A DNA stretch of 49,099 nucleotides from NCBI GenBank assembly GCA_030374805.1, contig JARGSG010000186.1:1-49099 (forward strand), in the 5' to 3' direction. A program made the position numbers and the translations under genes. Under the pieces are notes generated by a model. It was not told the origin of the DNA, ran no database searches, and saw only the letters and a list, made by a program, of their open reading frames with translations. Below, in pieces: positions 18,932-29,457 of this stretch. The stretch's first letter is position 1, and each line of letters opens with the position of its first letter. The DNA comes from Gracilaria gracilis. Its lineage: Eukaryota > Rhodophyta > Florideophyceae > Gracilariales > Gracilariaceae.

Positions 18932-19629
18932 AATGTGCGGATGGAAGTGAAGCGACTCAAAAGATAGACTTTGGCTGTCGGAGATGGGATAAAGGTGCGA
19001 TATGGTGAGAAAAGGTGCGGCACAGAAAAGCAAGGAGAAAAGGTTCTAGTGCGAGAAAAGAGTCTTGACTGCCTCTAGTGTTTTATTACAGTGATTTTGC
19101 ACGTGTGAATACGTGTGAAGTGCATGTACTAACACCAGTGTGACATAACCCCAATACCAACTAGAACTCAAAAGAACTGAAAAGAACAAAAATGATCCGT
19201 TCCGGTCATAGAGATCTCAGATGGGTCACTGATTCAGTCATTGTGCAGGATAATACAAGTACCACTCAGCAGTTGGAAAAACCTTTTTTAGGAATTATGA
19301 CAAAACATTGCCTGGCTTCATAAACACTTTTATGACATAATTGCACTTTCCCCGAATGTTAAGGACGAAAAAGAGAATCTTTATGTAATTTGCTTAATTA
19401 CGAATAAGATTCATGAACTAGGTGAGAGAATCAGAACATAAAACATGTTTATGAAGATCCACTATTTTTTTGTTTAACTAAAGTGGAAGAACACTGAAAC
19501 TTATGTTGCGGGCAGAAAGATATATAGTTCTCTATCTACCAAGCTCTTTGAATGCTACTTAAAGCATAACTCTTCTACCAGACTAGTACATTACAGTAGA
19601 TACACTACCAACCGCAAATTTTGAGGACA
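18932..19629. promoter_or_regulatory. Divergent promoter region of the two kinase-like genes
   Basis: 700 bases, A/T-rich, between two divergent genes. A left half of the 32-bp zone-B palindrome (ACGTGTGAAGTGCA) is at 19111-19124, next to another ACGTGT at 19101. A TATATAG lies at about 19521-19527, about 100 bases before the ATG at 19630. Confidence 0.45.
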
Positions 19630-20538
19630 ATGAATTTTGAGGGCCTGATTTTAAATGAAAGATGGATTCTTGGAAAGAAGCTATATTTTTCAGATGAAAA
19701 GGTTGTTTTCGAAGCAACAACTGTTGTCGACCCTTACTATGTAGCAGCGGTGAAAATGGGAATAAGCCATGGCGGAGACGAACAAGCTCAACAACGAATT
19801 AGGTTTAAAATTGAACCAGAGTTTTGCTGTTTAAACGATCTAAAATTTTCTGCTGGAAGAGATGGACTGAATATTCCATTTTTGCTCGACAATGGCAAGT
19901 ATGACGCGTTTCAATATATCGTGATGACAAAATATGATCATTCCTTGCTTCAAAAACTAGAGAGCATAAGGTTTTTTTCGACTGACACAGTCATAAAAAT
20001 AGCACTGGAAACGTTTAAAGTAATGGATTCGTTCCATCAAAATCATTATGCCCATGGAAAGATTATGGAAGAGAACTTTATGACGAACGGACAGGGTCAT
20101 GAGTTATATCTCATTGATTTTGAGCAAGCTGTAGAATTCGAAATGCAGGAAAGACATAGAGATCTTGTTGACTGGGTTCAAATGATAATTCGACTGTTAC
20201 GAACAGACATGCGAGAGACAGCTGCCACAAAAGTTAATGCGTCGAAGAAGAAAAGGTTTTATGTTTCTGTGCTAAAATGGAATGATGACTCAGTAGATAT
20301 TCGTCAACAAATCAGAGAAAACTTGGAAGAAGCTAACGCTTTTCGTGATGAAATATCAGACTCTTTCCCAATCGAGCTTTTTGAGTTGGCAGAGAACATT
20401 CTTGGAAAGGAGGAAAGTGTTCTCTCGAGTGACAAGATCACAGAGACTTTGTATCAGACAGTTGCAAACCTGATAGTTTACGATTGGCAAGGAGTTTCTC
20501 ATGCTAATATTAGACGTATGAAATCTCCAAGAACGTAA
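19630..20538 (+). CDS. VRK/CK1-like pseudokinase
   Basis: 302 residues from the ATG at 19630. The fold follows the CK1/VRK type: the ATP-site Lys42 (YVAAVK), Glu63 or a neighbour as its partner, an MTKYDHSLLQ hinge region, then AHGKIMEENF where active kinases have H-x-D-x-K-x-x-N. Here Asp is Lys144 and Lys is Met146, while His142 and Asn149 remain. The metal site reads LIDFEQA (Asp163) in place of DFG or DYG. Loss of the catalytic Asp predicts no ordinary phosphotransfer; a binding or regulatory role is likely. The gene is visibly A/T-richer than the recombinase or methyltransferase genes, hinting at a different origin. Confidence 0.7.
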   Translation: MNFEGLILNERWILGKKLYFSDEKVVFEATTVVDPYYVAAVKMGISHGGDEQAQQRIRFKIEPEFCCLNDLKFSAGRDGLNIPFLLDNGKYDAFQYIVMTKYDHSLLQKLESIRFFSTDTVIKIALETFKVMDSFHQNHYAHGKIMEENFMTNGQGHELYLIDFEQAVEFEMQERHRDLVDWVQMIIRLLRTDMRETAATKVNASKKKRFYVSVLKWNDDSVDIRQQIRENLEEANAFRDEISDSFPIELFELAENILGKEESVLSSDKITETLYQTVANLIVYDWQGVSHANIRRMKSPRT

Positions 20539-21771
20539 TGTATGGTACAGAAATCATTAGCCATAAGTAATTTTTAAGTTTGAGGTAGACATAGGCTTTT
20601 GAGTGAACGGTATGTCTGACCCGTCAATCAAGGCCACTCAATTTTGACTCTTGACTAAAATGACAATAACCTTATGTAATGATGCGCTACCTTTATCAAT
20701 TACAATCTACGCTTTGACGGGGCGAATGACGAATGTGATGACTCCGAGTTTAAGACGTGCTTTCGGGCTCAAAACAATAACAACCCTAGTACAGGACTTT
20801 GCCTTAAAACACTGACACTAAGCTGAATATGCCAAATCACCTGGGGTTACCTAATGCAAGTAAGTTACTGTGCGATCCAGGAAAGGCAGAAGTATTTCAG
20901 GCTACTTTTTGTGGGATTTCTTAAATTTCAAAATGAGCTGTGCTACCATGTCCGTCGGAGCTATCGGCAGCTCCGGTCCCAAGCGAGAGTGGCGGCTGTT
21001 CGTTAGAGCGGCGGGGCGAGCAATAGCTGCTGCCAAACACAGCAGCGGCTGCAACGAGCGTAATTGAAACAAGATTAGCAAGCACTGGCGGACGATGGCA
21101 GAGGCTCTGATCTGTAGTGGCAGTAGCGAGGCAGAGCGTTGGTAGAGCACAACAGCGACTACGAGTAGGATTACTGCAGGTACACGTACACGTACACGTA
21201 GAAGGGTAATCTTACAATTAGGAAGAACCACTTCGCAGCCGAACATGGGAACATGTAGGATCGAGTCATGTTCTCGTGTTCAACGTGTATAATGCCAAAG
21301 TGCATTTTACACGTGTGTGTGACCATATCAATGATTACAATGTGTCGTCACTTGTCAAGTCAAAATTTCGAATCTGTTGGAGAAGGCTTTCGAGAAATGG
21401 ATCTTCAGCCAATATGAGCGATAGAGCCTGCGACTAGTGGCAACCACTACGGCGTCTGCGTTAGCGGAAGAGGGGTATATGGGTTTTGGGGATTTGGCGA
21501 TAGTCAGTAGCCTCGTTGCCGAATTATGCGATTAGACGTTTTTGGCGGCACTGAGCTCTTGCCGCGACAACAAGCAGCACCCACAACAGCGACTAGAAGA
21601 GCCGACAAGGCGTGCGAGAGGCGAGACGAACTCGCCTTTAAATGTTGCTGGGAGAAGGTTTTCGACGAACGAATGCTGATATAGTATTCTACTCTCAGGA
21701 CATTGAATATATCACTTCAACAGCTCTCAGTGTACTATATACCACTGATAGGTAAGGTACTTTTATAATTG
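20539..21771. other. Intergenic between convergent genes
   Basis: No gene recognised. It holds TACACG repeated three times at about 21180-21200 and one full 32-bp zone-B palindrome at 21283-21314. A TTGGTAGAGC near 21140 looks faintly like a tRNA D-arm, but no tRNA can be built. Confidence 0.5.
21283..21314. repeat. 32-bp zone-B palindrome, copy 1
   Basis: Arms ACGTGTATAATGC and GCATTTTACACGT separated by a short spacer, one arm mismatch. Unlike the other four copies it sits between convergent 3' ends. Confidence 0.75.
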
Positions 21772-24700
21772 TCACTTATGCTCGGAGAGTAGATCTATGA
21801 TAATGTTGTTGAAACAAGACAATAGCCTTTCCGTAGGACAGAGCCTCCATTGAGAGTGCGATCTCGACATGACATTAATGTCGTCGTGAATCTGACCCTT
21901 ATCTCTGAAGACATCATACACTAGCAAATCACGGTATCTAGAAAGCATATCAGCACCTGCTCTCTTCGTTCCTGAGAATGGTTTTACCTTGAACACCAGA
22001 CCAGCTCGAAAGAGCAGAGCCCCAGACTTTCGAACATTTGTTTTCTTTGTTTGTCGATTTCCTACAATCGACGATTTCTGGTAATACGCCATCGGAACTG
22101 GCTTTGAGGCGATGGTAGAAGGATTCAAAAAAGCTTCCAACTCGGCAGCGATGCATGCAGGACGGTTCGGCTTCTTTCGAATCGAATGCAAACAAAAAGT
22201 ACCTGTCTCAGGGATTTCGTGCGAAACAGAGGCCATTCCTTCATCTCCCACTCTAATACGAAGGTCAATGAGTTTTTCGAGAAGGCATACACCCCACTCG
22301 AATACGTTTTGGTCTCCCTCTTGACTTTGGTATTCATCTGATTCCTGAAAAGTCTTCCACAGCATATGCCTCGTTACTTCTTTCAGCGCCCGATGAGACA
22401 AGTAGTCACGAGAGAGGTTAATGTATTCCTTCTCTGTCGAAATTCGCAAACTCCTATTCGATGTCTTTTGAGCAGTTTTCATTTGCTCTAGAATTCGAGT
22501 CATTGCTTGAATTGAGGATTGCGTAATGTTCAAGAACGAAGTGAGACGTCGCGCATACGCCCAAGATCGGCGAGCTATTCCCGCCTGACTTCCCTCCAAC
22601 AATATTTCAGAGCTCACTTGAGTCCGTTTGAATTCAATGGCTTCAATTGCGCCAAATCGCAATGCTGTAAATGGAGCGGCCGACTCCCACAGAAGACAGT
22701 GTCCCGTTTGGAGGTTAGGTTCCGGATCAACGATAAGCGGGCACGCAACGTCAAACCCAGTTTCTCTCAGCGCACAAATAAGGTGACCTCCGAACTGGGA
22801 ACCGAATCTAAAAAGCAAACGGTTTTTCTTGTGTGACGGTAAGAGACGGACCTCCTGCTCCAGAACGCCTTCCAATATGCGAAACGCGACCGGCACAACC
22901 CAGTTATGAGCCATATCATTCTTCCCCCTGCTCTCAAATTGCTCCTCACTTATTAAATCAGTGAAGTGATTTAAGCATTCGGAACTTTTGTAAAGCTTCC
23001 TTATAAAATCAGAAAACTTCATCGTTCCATCTTCGTTCAAATCATGGAAACGATTTCGATAGAACTCAGCTTGAAACAAGGATGAATTGATCGTAGATGG
23101 TCCAGGGTAGAATGATAGCAGTTCTCGAACTGCCTTCCTGTGCTCTTCTTTTAGAGTAGTCCTATTACAATCCCGGTCCCCGCAAGCGAGAATTGTCCAA
23201 TTCTGTTCAATCGATTGTGCATCCCGACTTGCATCGGCAATCTTGCATACATCCGAAAACGTTAAGTTCGTACATTTTCTTTTCTCATGAGTTGCTTGAA
23301 ATGGTTGCTCTGGATTCCCTCCAGTGCCTAGAAAGTATTGCAGAGAGTTACAAGTATCCGAAACTAGAACACGAGATAAGAGAACTGCAAGCCTCCTAAA
23401 ACCTTCATCTTCGGGTGAAGTGTTTTGACAACCCTTCACTTTGGTAATCATATCTGTGACCACATTCGATATCACCACAAATAAATTGTAGTAAGGTTTG
23501 CATCTTCCCAATCTTGTGTTAGTGTTTGGTTCCGAACGTTCAAATAGTCCGATATGTTCCATCATTTTAGGGTTCCTTTTTGTCCAATTCAAAATCTTTT
23601 GTGGGCAAAACTCAGTGGTTTCATGGTTCAGGCATACAATTATTTCCTTTTCACAGTTTTGGATTGCTCGATACGTCCCTGTCAGTCCCAAATCGGAGAG
23701 ATGTAATCTGCGTTGAAAAAGTGGCCGTCGGAATTTGACATCTAATCCTAGCAATCGTGATGTTAGAATACAAGGATAACCAAACAGAAACCAGGAGGAA
23801 TCGACACCCAGAGCTTGCATAATATACGGGGGGTCAAGCATGTAGCCAGAATTAATGTTGCACAAAACACTGTCAACCATGCATTTTGCTGTTTCTAGAC
23901 ATGACCAGCTCATCAGAAGGCACAGTTCTGCATACAATGCTGGGGAATACGCCTCTCTAAATATTTTCAATACTTGCACTTCCCTTGAAGGTCTATCCGG
24001 CAACCCTAAGATTGCATTCTTGGCTTTGACGTATAGTTCTTTTGATTGTTGCAAAACACTGAGCTCAATATCAAGTTCGAGCTGAAAAACGTCTTTAACT
24101 ACCCATATAGGTATGTGGGTGCCAGGAGAATCCGACGCATCATTAGAGGTATTGTACAACCACCACCATGGAATTCGATTTTGGGATCCCAAATTAACAT
24201 CCTGTTGAGCATACTGAATATCTGAATCGCTGATCTGATCGCGAAGCTTTTGAGATAGTAGTAGAAGTTCTGGTTCGATAAGAGCTGCGAAATTGTTTCG
24301 GAAAGAATATGTAACTTCTATGCGCAAGCCTTTCACAAACTCTTTTGACCCGGCTCGTCTCCGATCGACGTCGTGAAGAAGTTGTCCGAAGCATTTCCTA
24401 ATGGATTCTCTTTCCTTAGCCGGGCTTTCTATTCTTTTTGTTTTTCGTACACTTGGATATTCCCTCTGCCTCAGCAAGGTACAATATGTCATTCTCCATG
24501 ATCGCAGCCTCTTCTTCAGTTCAAAGTATGCCGGCGTCATGTACACAGAGTCCCCTCTGCTAGTTTCAAGGTGCCTAGTCATCTTATAAATCTTAACCTT
24601 CTTAATCAGCGGACTTAAACGTTTTCTATCCTCACCAATATTTAGAGTTGATGTCTGGAACCCTGTTACGATAGGGTAGAGCGGTGTGCTAAACATCGAT

Positions 24701-27303
24701 GCTCCCAGAGATCGATTTGTTCGCTGAGATGAAGTCGCGGGTATGAAAGGAGAGCCTCCATCCTTTGGAAATGCAGCTCTTGGTACCTCAATGGAAAAGT
24801 TATCTCTCAATTCTGGTGGTGGAGACATGACGTACGCAATATCAAGTACTGAATCATGAAAGGCAAAATGTACCAGTTGCTCGCTTATATCCTCTCTGAT
24901 CTCATGCACTTCTCTAGCGTTCGCAATCTCCCTTCGAATTCCATGTCTGGTTACCCGCAACTGCGTCGGACCCAGTACCAGCAGGTCCTGCAACACAAGA
25001 TGGCCAACGTGGAAGGCCTTGTTATTAGAGTGAAGTGAGGGGAACGCATCTCTTCCATTTCTATTAGGATCTGGTGACATACGTACCAGTCCATTGCCTA
25101 GAAACCCTTTCCAATAATTGTTTCTAAAGAATTCAATGTTTTGCGGATCGTTGATGTCTCGGCGCAGTACCTCTCCAACTTCTTTCTTTCCATCAAAATA
25201 TCTAAATAGTTCTTCTGGTACTTCGTATTTCTCGGGCGTGGAAAAATCTGAAACAGTTTCCGTTGGAATTACCCCCGAAAAGAGTTCAAGTGCTCGGAAG
25301 AACCTGGCCAGAAAACATAGGGCTATCGTCAATCTTCCAGGTCCCAGAGAAATTCCATTGCTCTCGGAGGAGAGGGGACCTTTGTTGCGAAAGTGATAGT
25401 CATTGTTGCTCGCTTTAGGAACCGCACAGCATGGCAATCGAGTTTGAAACTGCGTTTTCGCAATATTTCCGCCAGTACTCCTCACTGCATTAAATAAAAG
25501 TTCAGAGTACTGAAACCATAACAGTTTGTGGCAAAATGACCTCATCTCCTGACGTTGTAAACGTGGTTCCTTCAATTCCGGGTTCACAAATCTGAAGAAT
25601 AATTGAAGAAGAACTCCATCTCCAGCCATGATTCTTTGTACTGAGAATGATGGAATAATTGCGTGCACAGGAAGAGGATCAACTGATAAGGTTGTTTGTA
25701 TATCGAGAACTTTAAAGGCAACGGGATCGGTTACGGAAGGGGTATACTGAGAAGACCATTTCCTCAAGGAGAAGCTCTCGTTCAAGAAGTAGTCACCGGG
25801 AAAGCTATCCCTCATAAGGCGCGGAAGACAAGAAAGATTGTTGTTTCTTTTCAAGTACTTAGACGGGGCAATCATGTATGACTGAAATATTCGTGAGATC
25901 CTCGACTGAGATTTCCCAAATGCTACACCGCCATGAGCCACAGTTACAGCATCTATGGAATCAATGTCCACGGACCACATGATACGTATGCATTCTTGAT
26001 CTTCTATTTTCATCGAAGATTTAATATTGAGCGGCTTTCTGGTCGACTTGTAATTCCCCAAATCCCCGGCAAGTAGGTACATGTCACTTTGTTTCAATCT
26101 GTTCCGAAATTCAGGAACAGAAATGAAAGAATTACAGCCTTCAATCCATTCCAAAGACGAAGCAACACAACTACGAGTCCTCTCTGCATTTGGGATGGTA
26201 CAAAGTTGGGTTTGAGAGTAAAGAAAAACTGGGAGCGTACGTTCTGCAAACATTTCACATTTGTGAAGAAGCGCAGATATATGGGGGAGAATTTGAGAGT
26301 ATGGTACTCTGTCCGACAAGAGAGAATCATCGTAAAAATCGAGTTCCACTTCTTGCACGTTTCCATTTTCCGGGGTTGGCAATGAGACGGCAATACTGTC
26401 CATATCCTCTTCATCTGGAGGTTCGACGTCCTCTCCTTCATCTTCTGAAACGTATATACCTTCTTCCTCTTCCATAGGAAGGTGGAATACGGGACGAGGT
26501 CTCGATTGCTTCGGAAAGCGCACCGGAGCAAACTGCGTACCTCCCTGATTTCGTTTGTCAAAGAACAAACTCCGTACTATTGTCTCATGTCCAGATTTTG
26601 AGCCAAACGGTTTCCCTTCGGCTACCTCCAGCAAACTGTACATAGCCGTCGATACCCTGTTTTTCCTTTCCGTATACATTAAAGAGTAACCACCTTTGAA
26701 ATTTTGAACGGTACTAACCACGAGTACTTCTCGCATGTGTGGATAACATGGATTGGCTACATAAACTCCATATCCATTAAATGTACTTGAGATATCAGTG
26801 GAAATCCTCACGTGATCATTACCATCATTCATTAACAGGGGAAATATGAAATGTTTTCCGTTCATATCCTTGGTTCTGATTATGAAGTATTCCGGAACTT
26901 CCCCAAGACATTTGAGAGGGCAGTACGAATGACCTTTGTCGCAAATGATACTGTCACTATTTTGTCCTGGAAAACAAAACAGCGACTTTGTGAGAACCTT
27001 AGGTGTATCTTCGATTTTCAAATCACTTTGGATGCTGCTCTTAATATTACCAGGATCCAGTTGACATTTCCAGCACCCGTGCATCTCAATCCAGGATCCA
27101 GCTGTTAACTTTTTGAATTTCTCCCCATAGATACACGTCTTGCTACTCGCCAATATTCTGTCATTTATATCCAGTAACTCTGGCAGGCTTCTTCGGGACG
27201 AAAGGATTGAGCTGATGACGGTATTGCAAACATCACACACTTGAGGTGATGTTTTACAGGGCAATCGAAGGCCCATACCTTGTACAACAGATTCAAATGT
27301 CAT
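21772..27303 (-). CDS. Very large orphan protein, divergent from PIF1 helicase
   Basis: 1843 residues, one exon, ATG at 27303. The N-terminus looks zinc-binding: CDVC near residue 23, then GCWKC and CDKGHSYCPLKC by about 135. An acidic stretch follows at about 275-310 (EEEEGIYVSEDEGEDVEPPDEEDMD region), then long mixed alpha/beta sequence with no motif I recognise. In particular I see no HUH motif, reverse transcriptase, DDE triad or polymerase motif C. It shares a 357-bp divergent promoter region with a PIF1 helicase. In Helitrons and some other elements a replication initiator is paired with PIF1, so an element replication or mobilisation protein is a fair guess but only a guess. A protein this long without a known domain is the largest unknown in the window. 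Confidence 0.7.
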   Translation of the reverse strand: MTFESVVQGMGLRLPCKTSPQVCDVCNTVISSILSSRRSLPELLDINDRILASSKTCIYGEKFKKLTAGSWIEMHGCWKCQLDPGNIKSSIQSDLKIEDTPKVLTKSLFCFPGQNSDSIICDKGHSYCPLKCLGEVPEYFIIRTKDMNGKHFIFPLLMNDGNDHVRISTDISSTFNGYGVYVANPCYPHMREVLVVSTVQNFKGGYSLMYTERKNRVSTAMYSLLEVAEGKPFGSKSGHETIVRSLFFDKRNQGGTQFAPVRFPKQSRPRPVFHLPMEEEEGIYVSEDEGEDVEPPDEEDMDSIAVSLPTPENGNVQEVELDFYDDSLLSDRVPYSQILPHISALLHKCEMFAERTLPVFLYSQTQLCTIPNAERTRSCVASSLEWIEGCNSFISVPEFRNRLKQSDMYLLAGDLGNYKSTRKPLNIKSSMKIEDQECIRIMWSVDIDSIDAVTVAHGGVAFGKSQSRISRIFQSYMIAPSKYLKRNNNLSCLPRLMRDSFPGDYFLNESFSLRKWSSQYTPSVTDPVAFKVLDIQTTLSVDPLPVHAIIPSFSVQRIMAGDGVLLQLFFRFVNPELKEPRLQRQEMRSFCHKLLWFQYSELLFNAVRSTGGNIAKTQFQTRLPCCAVPKASNNDYHFRNKGPLSSESNGISLGPGRLTIALCFLARFFRALELFSGVIPTETVSDFSTPEKYEVPEELFRYFDGKKEVGEVLRRDINDPQNIEFFRNNYWKGFLGNGLVRMSPDPNRNGRDAFPSLHSNNKAFHVGHLVLQDLLVLGPTQLRVTRHGIRREIANAREVHEIREDISEQLVHFAFHDSVLDIAYVMSPPPELRDNFSIEVPRAAFPKDGGSPFIPATSSQRTNRSLGASMFSTPLYPIVTGFQTSTLNIGEDRKRLSPLIKKVKIYKMTRHLETSRGDSVYMTPAYFELKKRLRSWRMTYCTLLRQREYPSVRKTKRIESPAKERESIRKCFGQLLHDVDRRRAGSKEFVKGLRIEVTYSFRNNFAALIEPELLLLSQKLRDQISDSDIQYAQQDVNLGSQNRIPWWWLYNTSNDASDSPGTHIPIWVVKDVFQLELDIELSVLQQSKELYVKAKNAILGLPDRPSREVQVLKIFREAYSPALYAELCLLMSWSCLETAKCMVDSVLCNINSGYMLDPPYIMQALGVDSSWFLFGYPCILTSRLLGLDVKFRRPLFQRRLHLSDLGLTGTYRAIQNCEKEIIVCLNHETTEFCPQKILNWTKRNPKMMEHIGLFERSEPNTNTRLGRCKPYYNLFVVISNVVTDMITKVKGCQNTSPEDEGFRRLAVLLSRVLVSDTCNSLQYFLGTGGNPEQPFQATHEKRKCTNLTFSDVCKIADASRDAQSIEQNWTILACGDRDCNRTTLKEEHRKAVRELLSFYPGPSTINSSLFQAEFYRNRFHDLNEDGTMKFSDFIRKLYKSSECLNHFTDLISEEQFESRGKNDMAHNWVVPVAFRILEGVLEQEVRLLPSHKKNRLLFRFGSQFGGHLICALRETGFDVACPLIVDPEPNLQTGHCLLWESAAPFTALRFGAIEAIEFKRTQVSSEILLEGSQAGIARRSWAYARRLTSFLNITQSSIQAMTRILEQMKTAQKTSNRSLRISTEKEYINLSRDYLSHRALKEVTRHMLWKTFQESDEYQSQEGDQNVFEWGVCLLEKLIDLRIRVGDEGMASVSHEIPETGTFCLHSIRKKPNRPACIAAELEAFLNPSTIASKPVPMAYYQKSSIVGNRQTKKTNVRKSGALLFRAGLVFKVKPFSGTKRAGADMLSRYRDLLVYDVFRDKGQIHDDINVMSRSHSQWRLCPTERLLSCFNNIIIDLLSEHK

Positions 27304-27660
27304 CGGCAGTAAACCCGGAATATAACGCGTTATAAGGACAATATCAACCTGATGCTTAGCATTTCAATCGCACAAGAGCTCCATCCCTTCGCGATCTCTG
27401 ATCCGGCATCTCCGCATTCTCACATACTGTATTCTCAGTTCCCGGCCGTAGTTGTTAGACCAATTTACAGCCATAGAGTTAATGAGGAGGTACACGTGGT
27501 ATTGCTAAGAAACACGCTCTGTTTAGAAGCTTAGAAGTTGATTCCTTGCATTACAAAATCCCAATGATTTTGTCTAGCCTTTTCTGGATTTCTTTTAAGT
27601 GAGAAAAGGCGCGCAGTTGAAAAGGCGCGCAGTCAGTATGGATATGCAGTACTCTAAAAT
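27304..27660. promoter_or_regulatory. Divergent promoter region of the orphan and the PIF1 helicase
   Basis: 357 bases between two ATGs. A/T-rich TTATAACGCG-type sequence lies about 20-40 bases upstream of the orphan's ATG. One TACACGTGG, the end of the zone-B palindrome, is at about 27491-27499. AAAGGCGCGCAG is repeated twice near 27605-27633. Confidence 0.5.
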
Positions 27661-29457
27661 ATGCAAGTACACTGGACCCTACGTACCGAGCTCGCACCGG
27701 GCTCGAAAAGTAAAGGCATTCTACATTTCCATTCCTTTCAAATAACAAGAATTCGAGTTTTCATGGTTGCATCCGCTGAAGACTCACGCTCAGGTCGTTC
27801 TCTGAAACGATTTGTCGATGAGATATTTGAAAAATGGGAACCAAGCATTTCCGCAGATCCAATTCAACGCCTCAACAAGAAGCGGAAACTTATTCTTTCT
27901 GAGAGAGATGTGGCATCCGTCTCTATTCGTAAGATAACCAAGAGAATCCGGTTTGGTACGAAAGGACTTGACGGTTTCCAGGAAGGAGCCGTTCACGCAG
28001 CTGAAGCAGGGAAGAATGTTTTCCTTACTGGAGGAGCTGGAACAGGGAAAACCTTTGTCCTTGCGGAAATTATCAGCAGTTTAAAGTACTCTGGGAAGAG
28101 AGTTGCTGTGACAGCTAGCACTGGTTGTGCCGCAGTAGCTTTGGGAGGTACCACGGTACACTCATACTTGGGACTAGGTTATGACAATTCCCATTTCGTT
28201 CCACGGAAAGCGAGTGATCTCAGTCGCAGATTGCTGACATTGGACGTCTTGATCATTGATGAGATATCTATGATTGATGCCAGTACCTTTGATCGCCTAG
28301 AAAACATCTGCTCGACATCTAGGAAAATCCCAATTGCAAAACGTATTCAGAGACCTTTTGGAGGTCTCCAAGTTATACTGTGCGGAGACTTTTGTCAACT
28401 TCCTCCGGTGAAGAAGAGTATAAGTGAGAGATCCATTCCGTTCTGTTTTGAGAGCAAAGCCTGGAAGAAGTGCAATTTCTCAACCGTTTCCCTACGAGTA
28501 CCTCACAGACAGAATGATTTTGGTTTCTCAACGTTGTTGAATGAGATGCGTTTTGGGGTTGTCTCGGATTCCACGTTATCGCTCTTTAATTCTCTGTCAT
28601 CAAGGTTTTCTTTTCAAAGAGACCCCAGCAGTTCTGAACCGTTTACAAAATTATTTCCTTGCCGATTTCAAGTCGAGAGAGAAAACAACTCGCGTTTGCA
28701 TGGTCTAAAGGGTTCAGGAATCCGCTATATAGCCATGGACAGAGTAGAAACTTCTTCTTCGAAAGGCACAGTGATCAACATCGACACCCGTTTAAACCAA
28801 CTTTCAGCTCCATCTGTGCTTCACATCAAAACTGGCTGCCGGGTGCTATGCACAAAAAACTTAAACCAGAACCTTGGTATCGTAAATGGGTCAGCAGGGG
28901 AGGTTATTGGATTCGCAAAAACCAGATATGGAGCGGGTGTCAACAAGGAAGGTTTGTTCGAAAATTACCAGGACTATAAAGGGAATCCCCGCAGTATTTT
29001 AGGGGAAGAAGTTTTCCAACTGTCAGAATCTAGTGCTCGAGACTATGTGGGTGCTAGAACTGAGGACGGCTTTCTTTGCATGGACGTCGCGGATGCTGCT
29101 TTTCTTCCTGTTGTCAGGTTCGAAAACGGAATCTGTTTAACTATGAAGATGTGCAAGTGGGATGTCAACTTCGATAATGGCCGGGTTGTGCTTTCAAGGT
29201 CGCAGTTATGTCTTGCACTTGGTTGGGCCTTTTCTATCCACAAGTCCCAGGGCATGTCCATAGATAAGGTAGAGGTAGATCTTTCTCGATGTTTTGATTA
29301 TGGGCAAGCATATGTGGCCCTTTCAAGAGCCAAATCGATCTATGGGCTTCGAGTGAAGGGGTTCTGCAAACGTTTTGTGAAAGTTCATCCAAAAGTTTTC
29401 GATTTTTACAAACACGACCCAGCCTTCAAGGATTACATTTCTAAGAGTCGGATATAG
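27661..29457 (+). CDS. PIF1-family DNA helicase
   Basis: 598 residues from the first ATG; an ATG 34 codons later (27763) may be the true start because the first 34 residues look non-conserved. Motifs in order: Walker A GGAGTGKT (124-131), TASTGCAA (motif Ia), Walker B VLIIDEISMID (Asp200, Glu201), GDFCQLPPV (motif III), and near the C-terminus HKSQG and YVALSRA (motifs V/VI). All motifs are intact, so it is predicted to be an active 5'-3' superfamily-1B helicase. It is compact, without the long extra domains of Helitron helicases. Host PIF1 acts at telomeres and G-quadruplexes; in mobile elements PIF1 helicases unwind the element. Location among element-like genes favours the latter. Confidence 0.9.
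   Translation: MQVHWTLRTELAPGSKSKGILHFHSFQITRIRVFMVASAEDSRSGRSLKRFVDEIFEKWEPSISADPIQRLNKKRKLILSERDVASVSIRKITKRIRFGTKGLDGFQEGAVHAAEAGKNVFLTGGAGTGKTFVLAEIISSLKYSGKRVAVTASTGCAAVALGGTTVHSYLGLGYDNSHFVPRKASDLSRRLLTLDVLIIDEISMIDASTFDRLENICSTSRKIPIAKRIQRPFGGLQVILCGDFCQLPPVKKSISERSIPFCFESKAWKKCNFSTVSLRVPHRQNDFGFSTLLNEMRFGVVSDSTLSLFNSLSSRFSFQRDPSSSEPFTKLFPCRFQVERENNSRLHGLKGSGIRYIAMDRVETSSSKGTVINIDTRLNQLSAPSVLHIKTGCRVLCTKNLNQNLGIVNGSAGEVIGFAKTRYGAGVNKEGLFENYQDYKGNPRSILGEEVFQLSESSARDYVGARTEDGFLCMDVADAAFLPVVRFENGICLTMKMCKWDVNFDNGRVVLSRSQLCLALGWAFSIHKSQGMSIDKVEVDLSRCFDYGQAYVALSRAKSIYGLRVKGFCKRFVKVHPKVFDFYKHDPAFKDYISKSRI

Noticed and set aside
21100..21210. tRNA-like TTGGTAGAGC
   Set aside because: No TTCGA box at the right distance and no acceptor stem.
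21772..27303. Helitron Rep, DDE transposase or reverse transcriptase in the orphan protein
   Set aside because: No HUH motif, no convincing DDE spacing and no YxDD motif could be read, so the protein is left as unknown.
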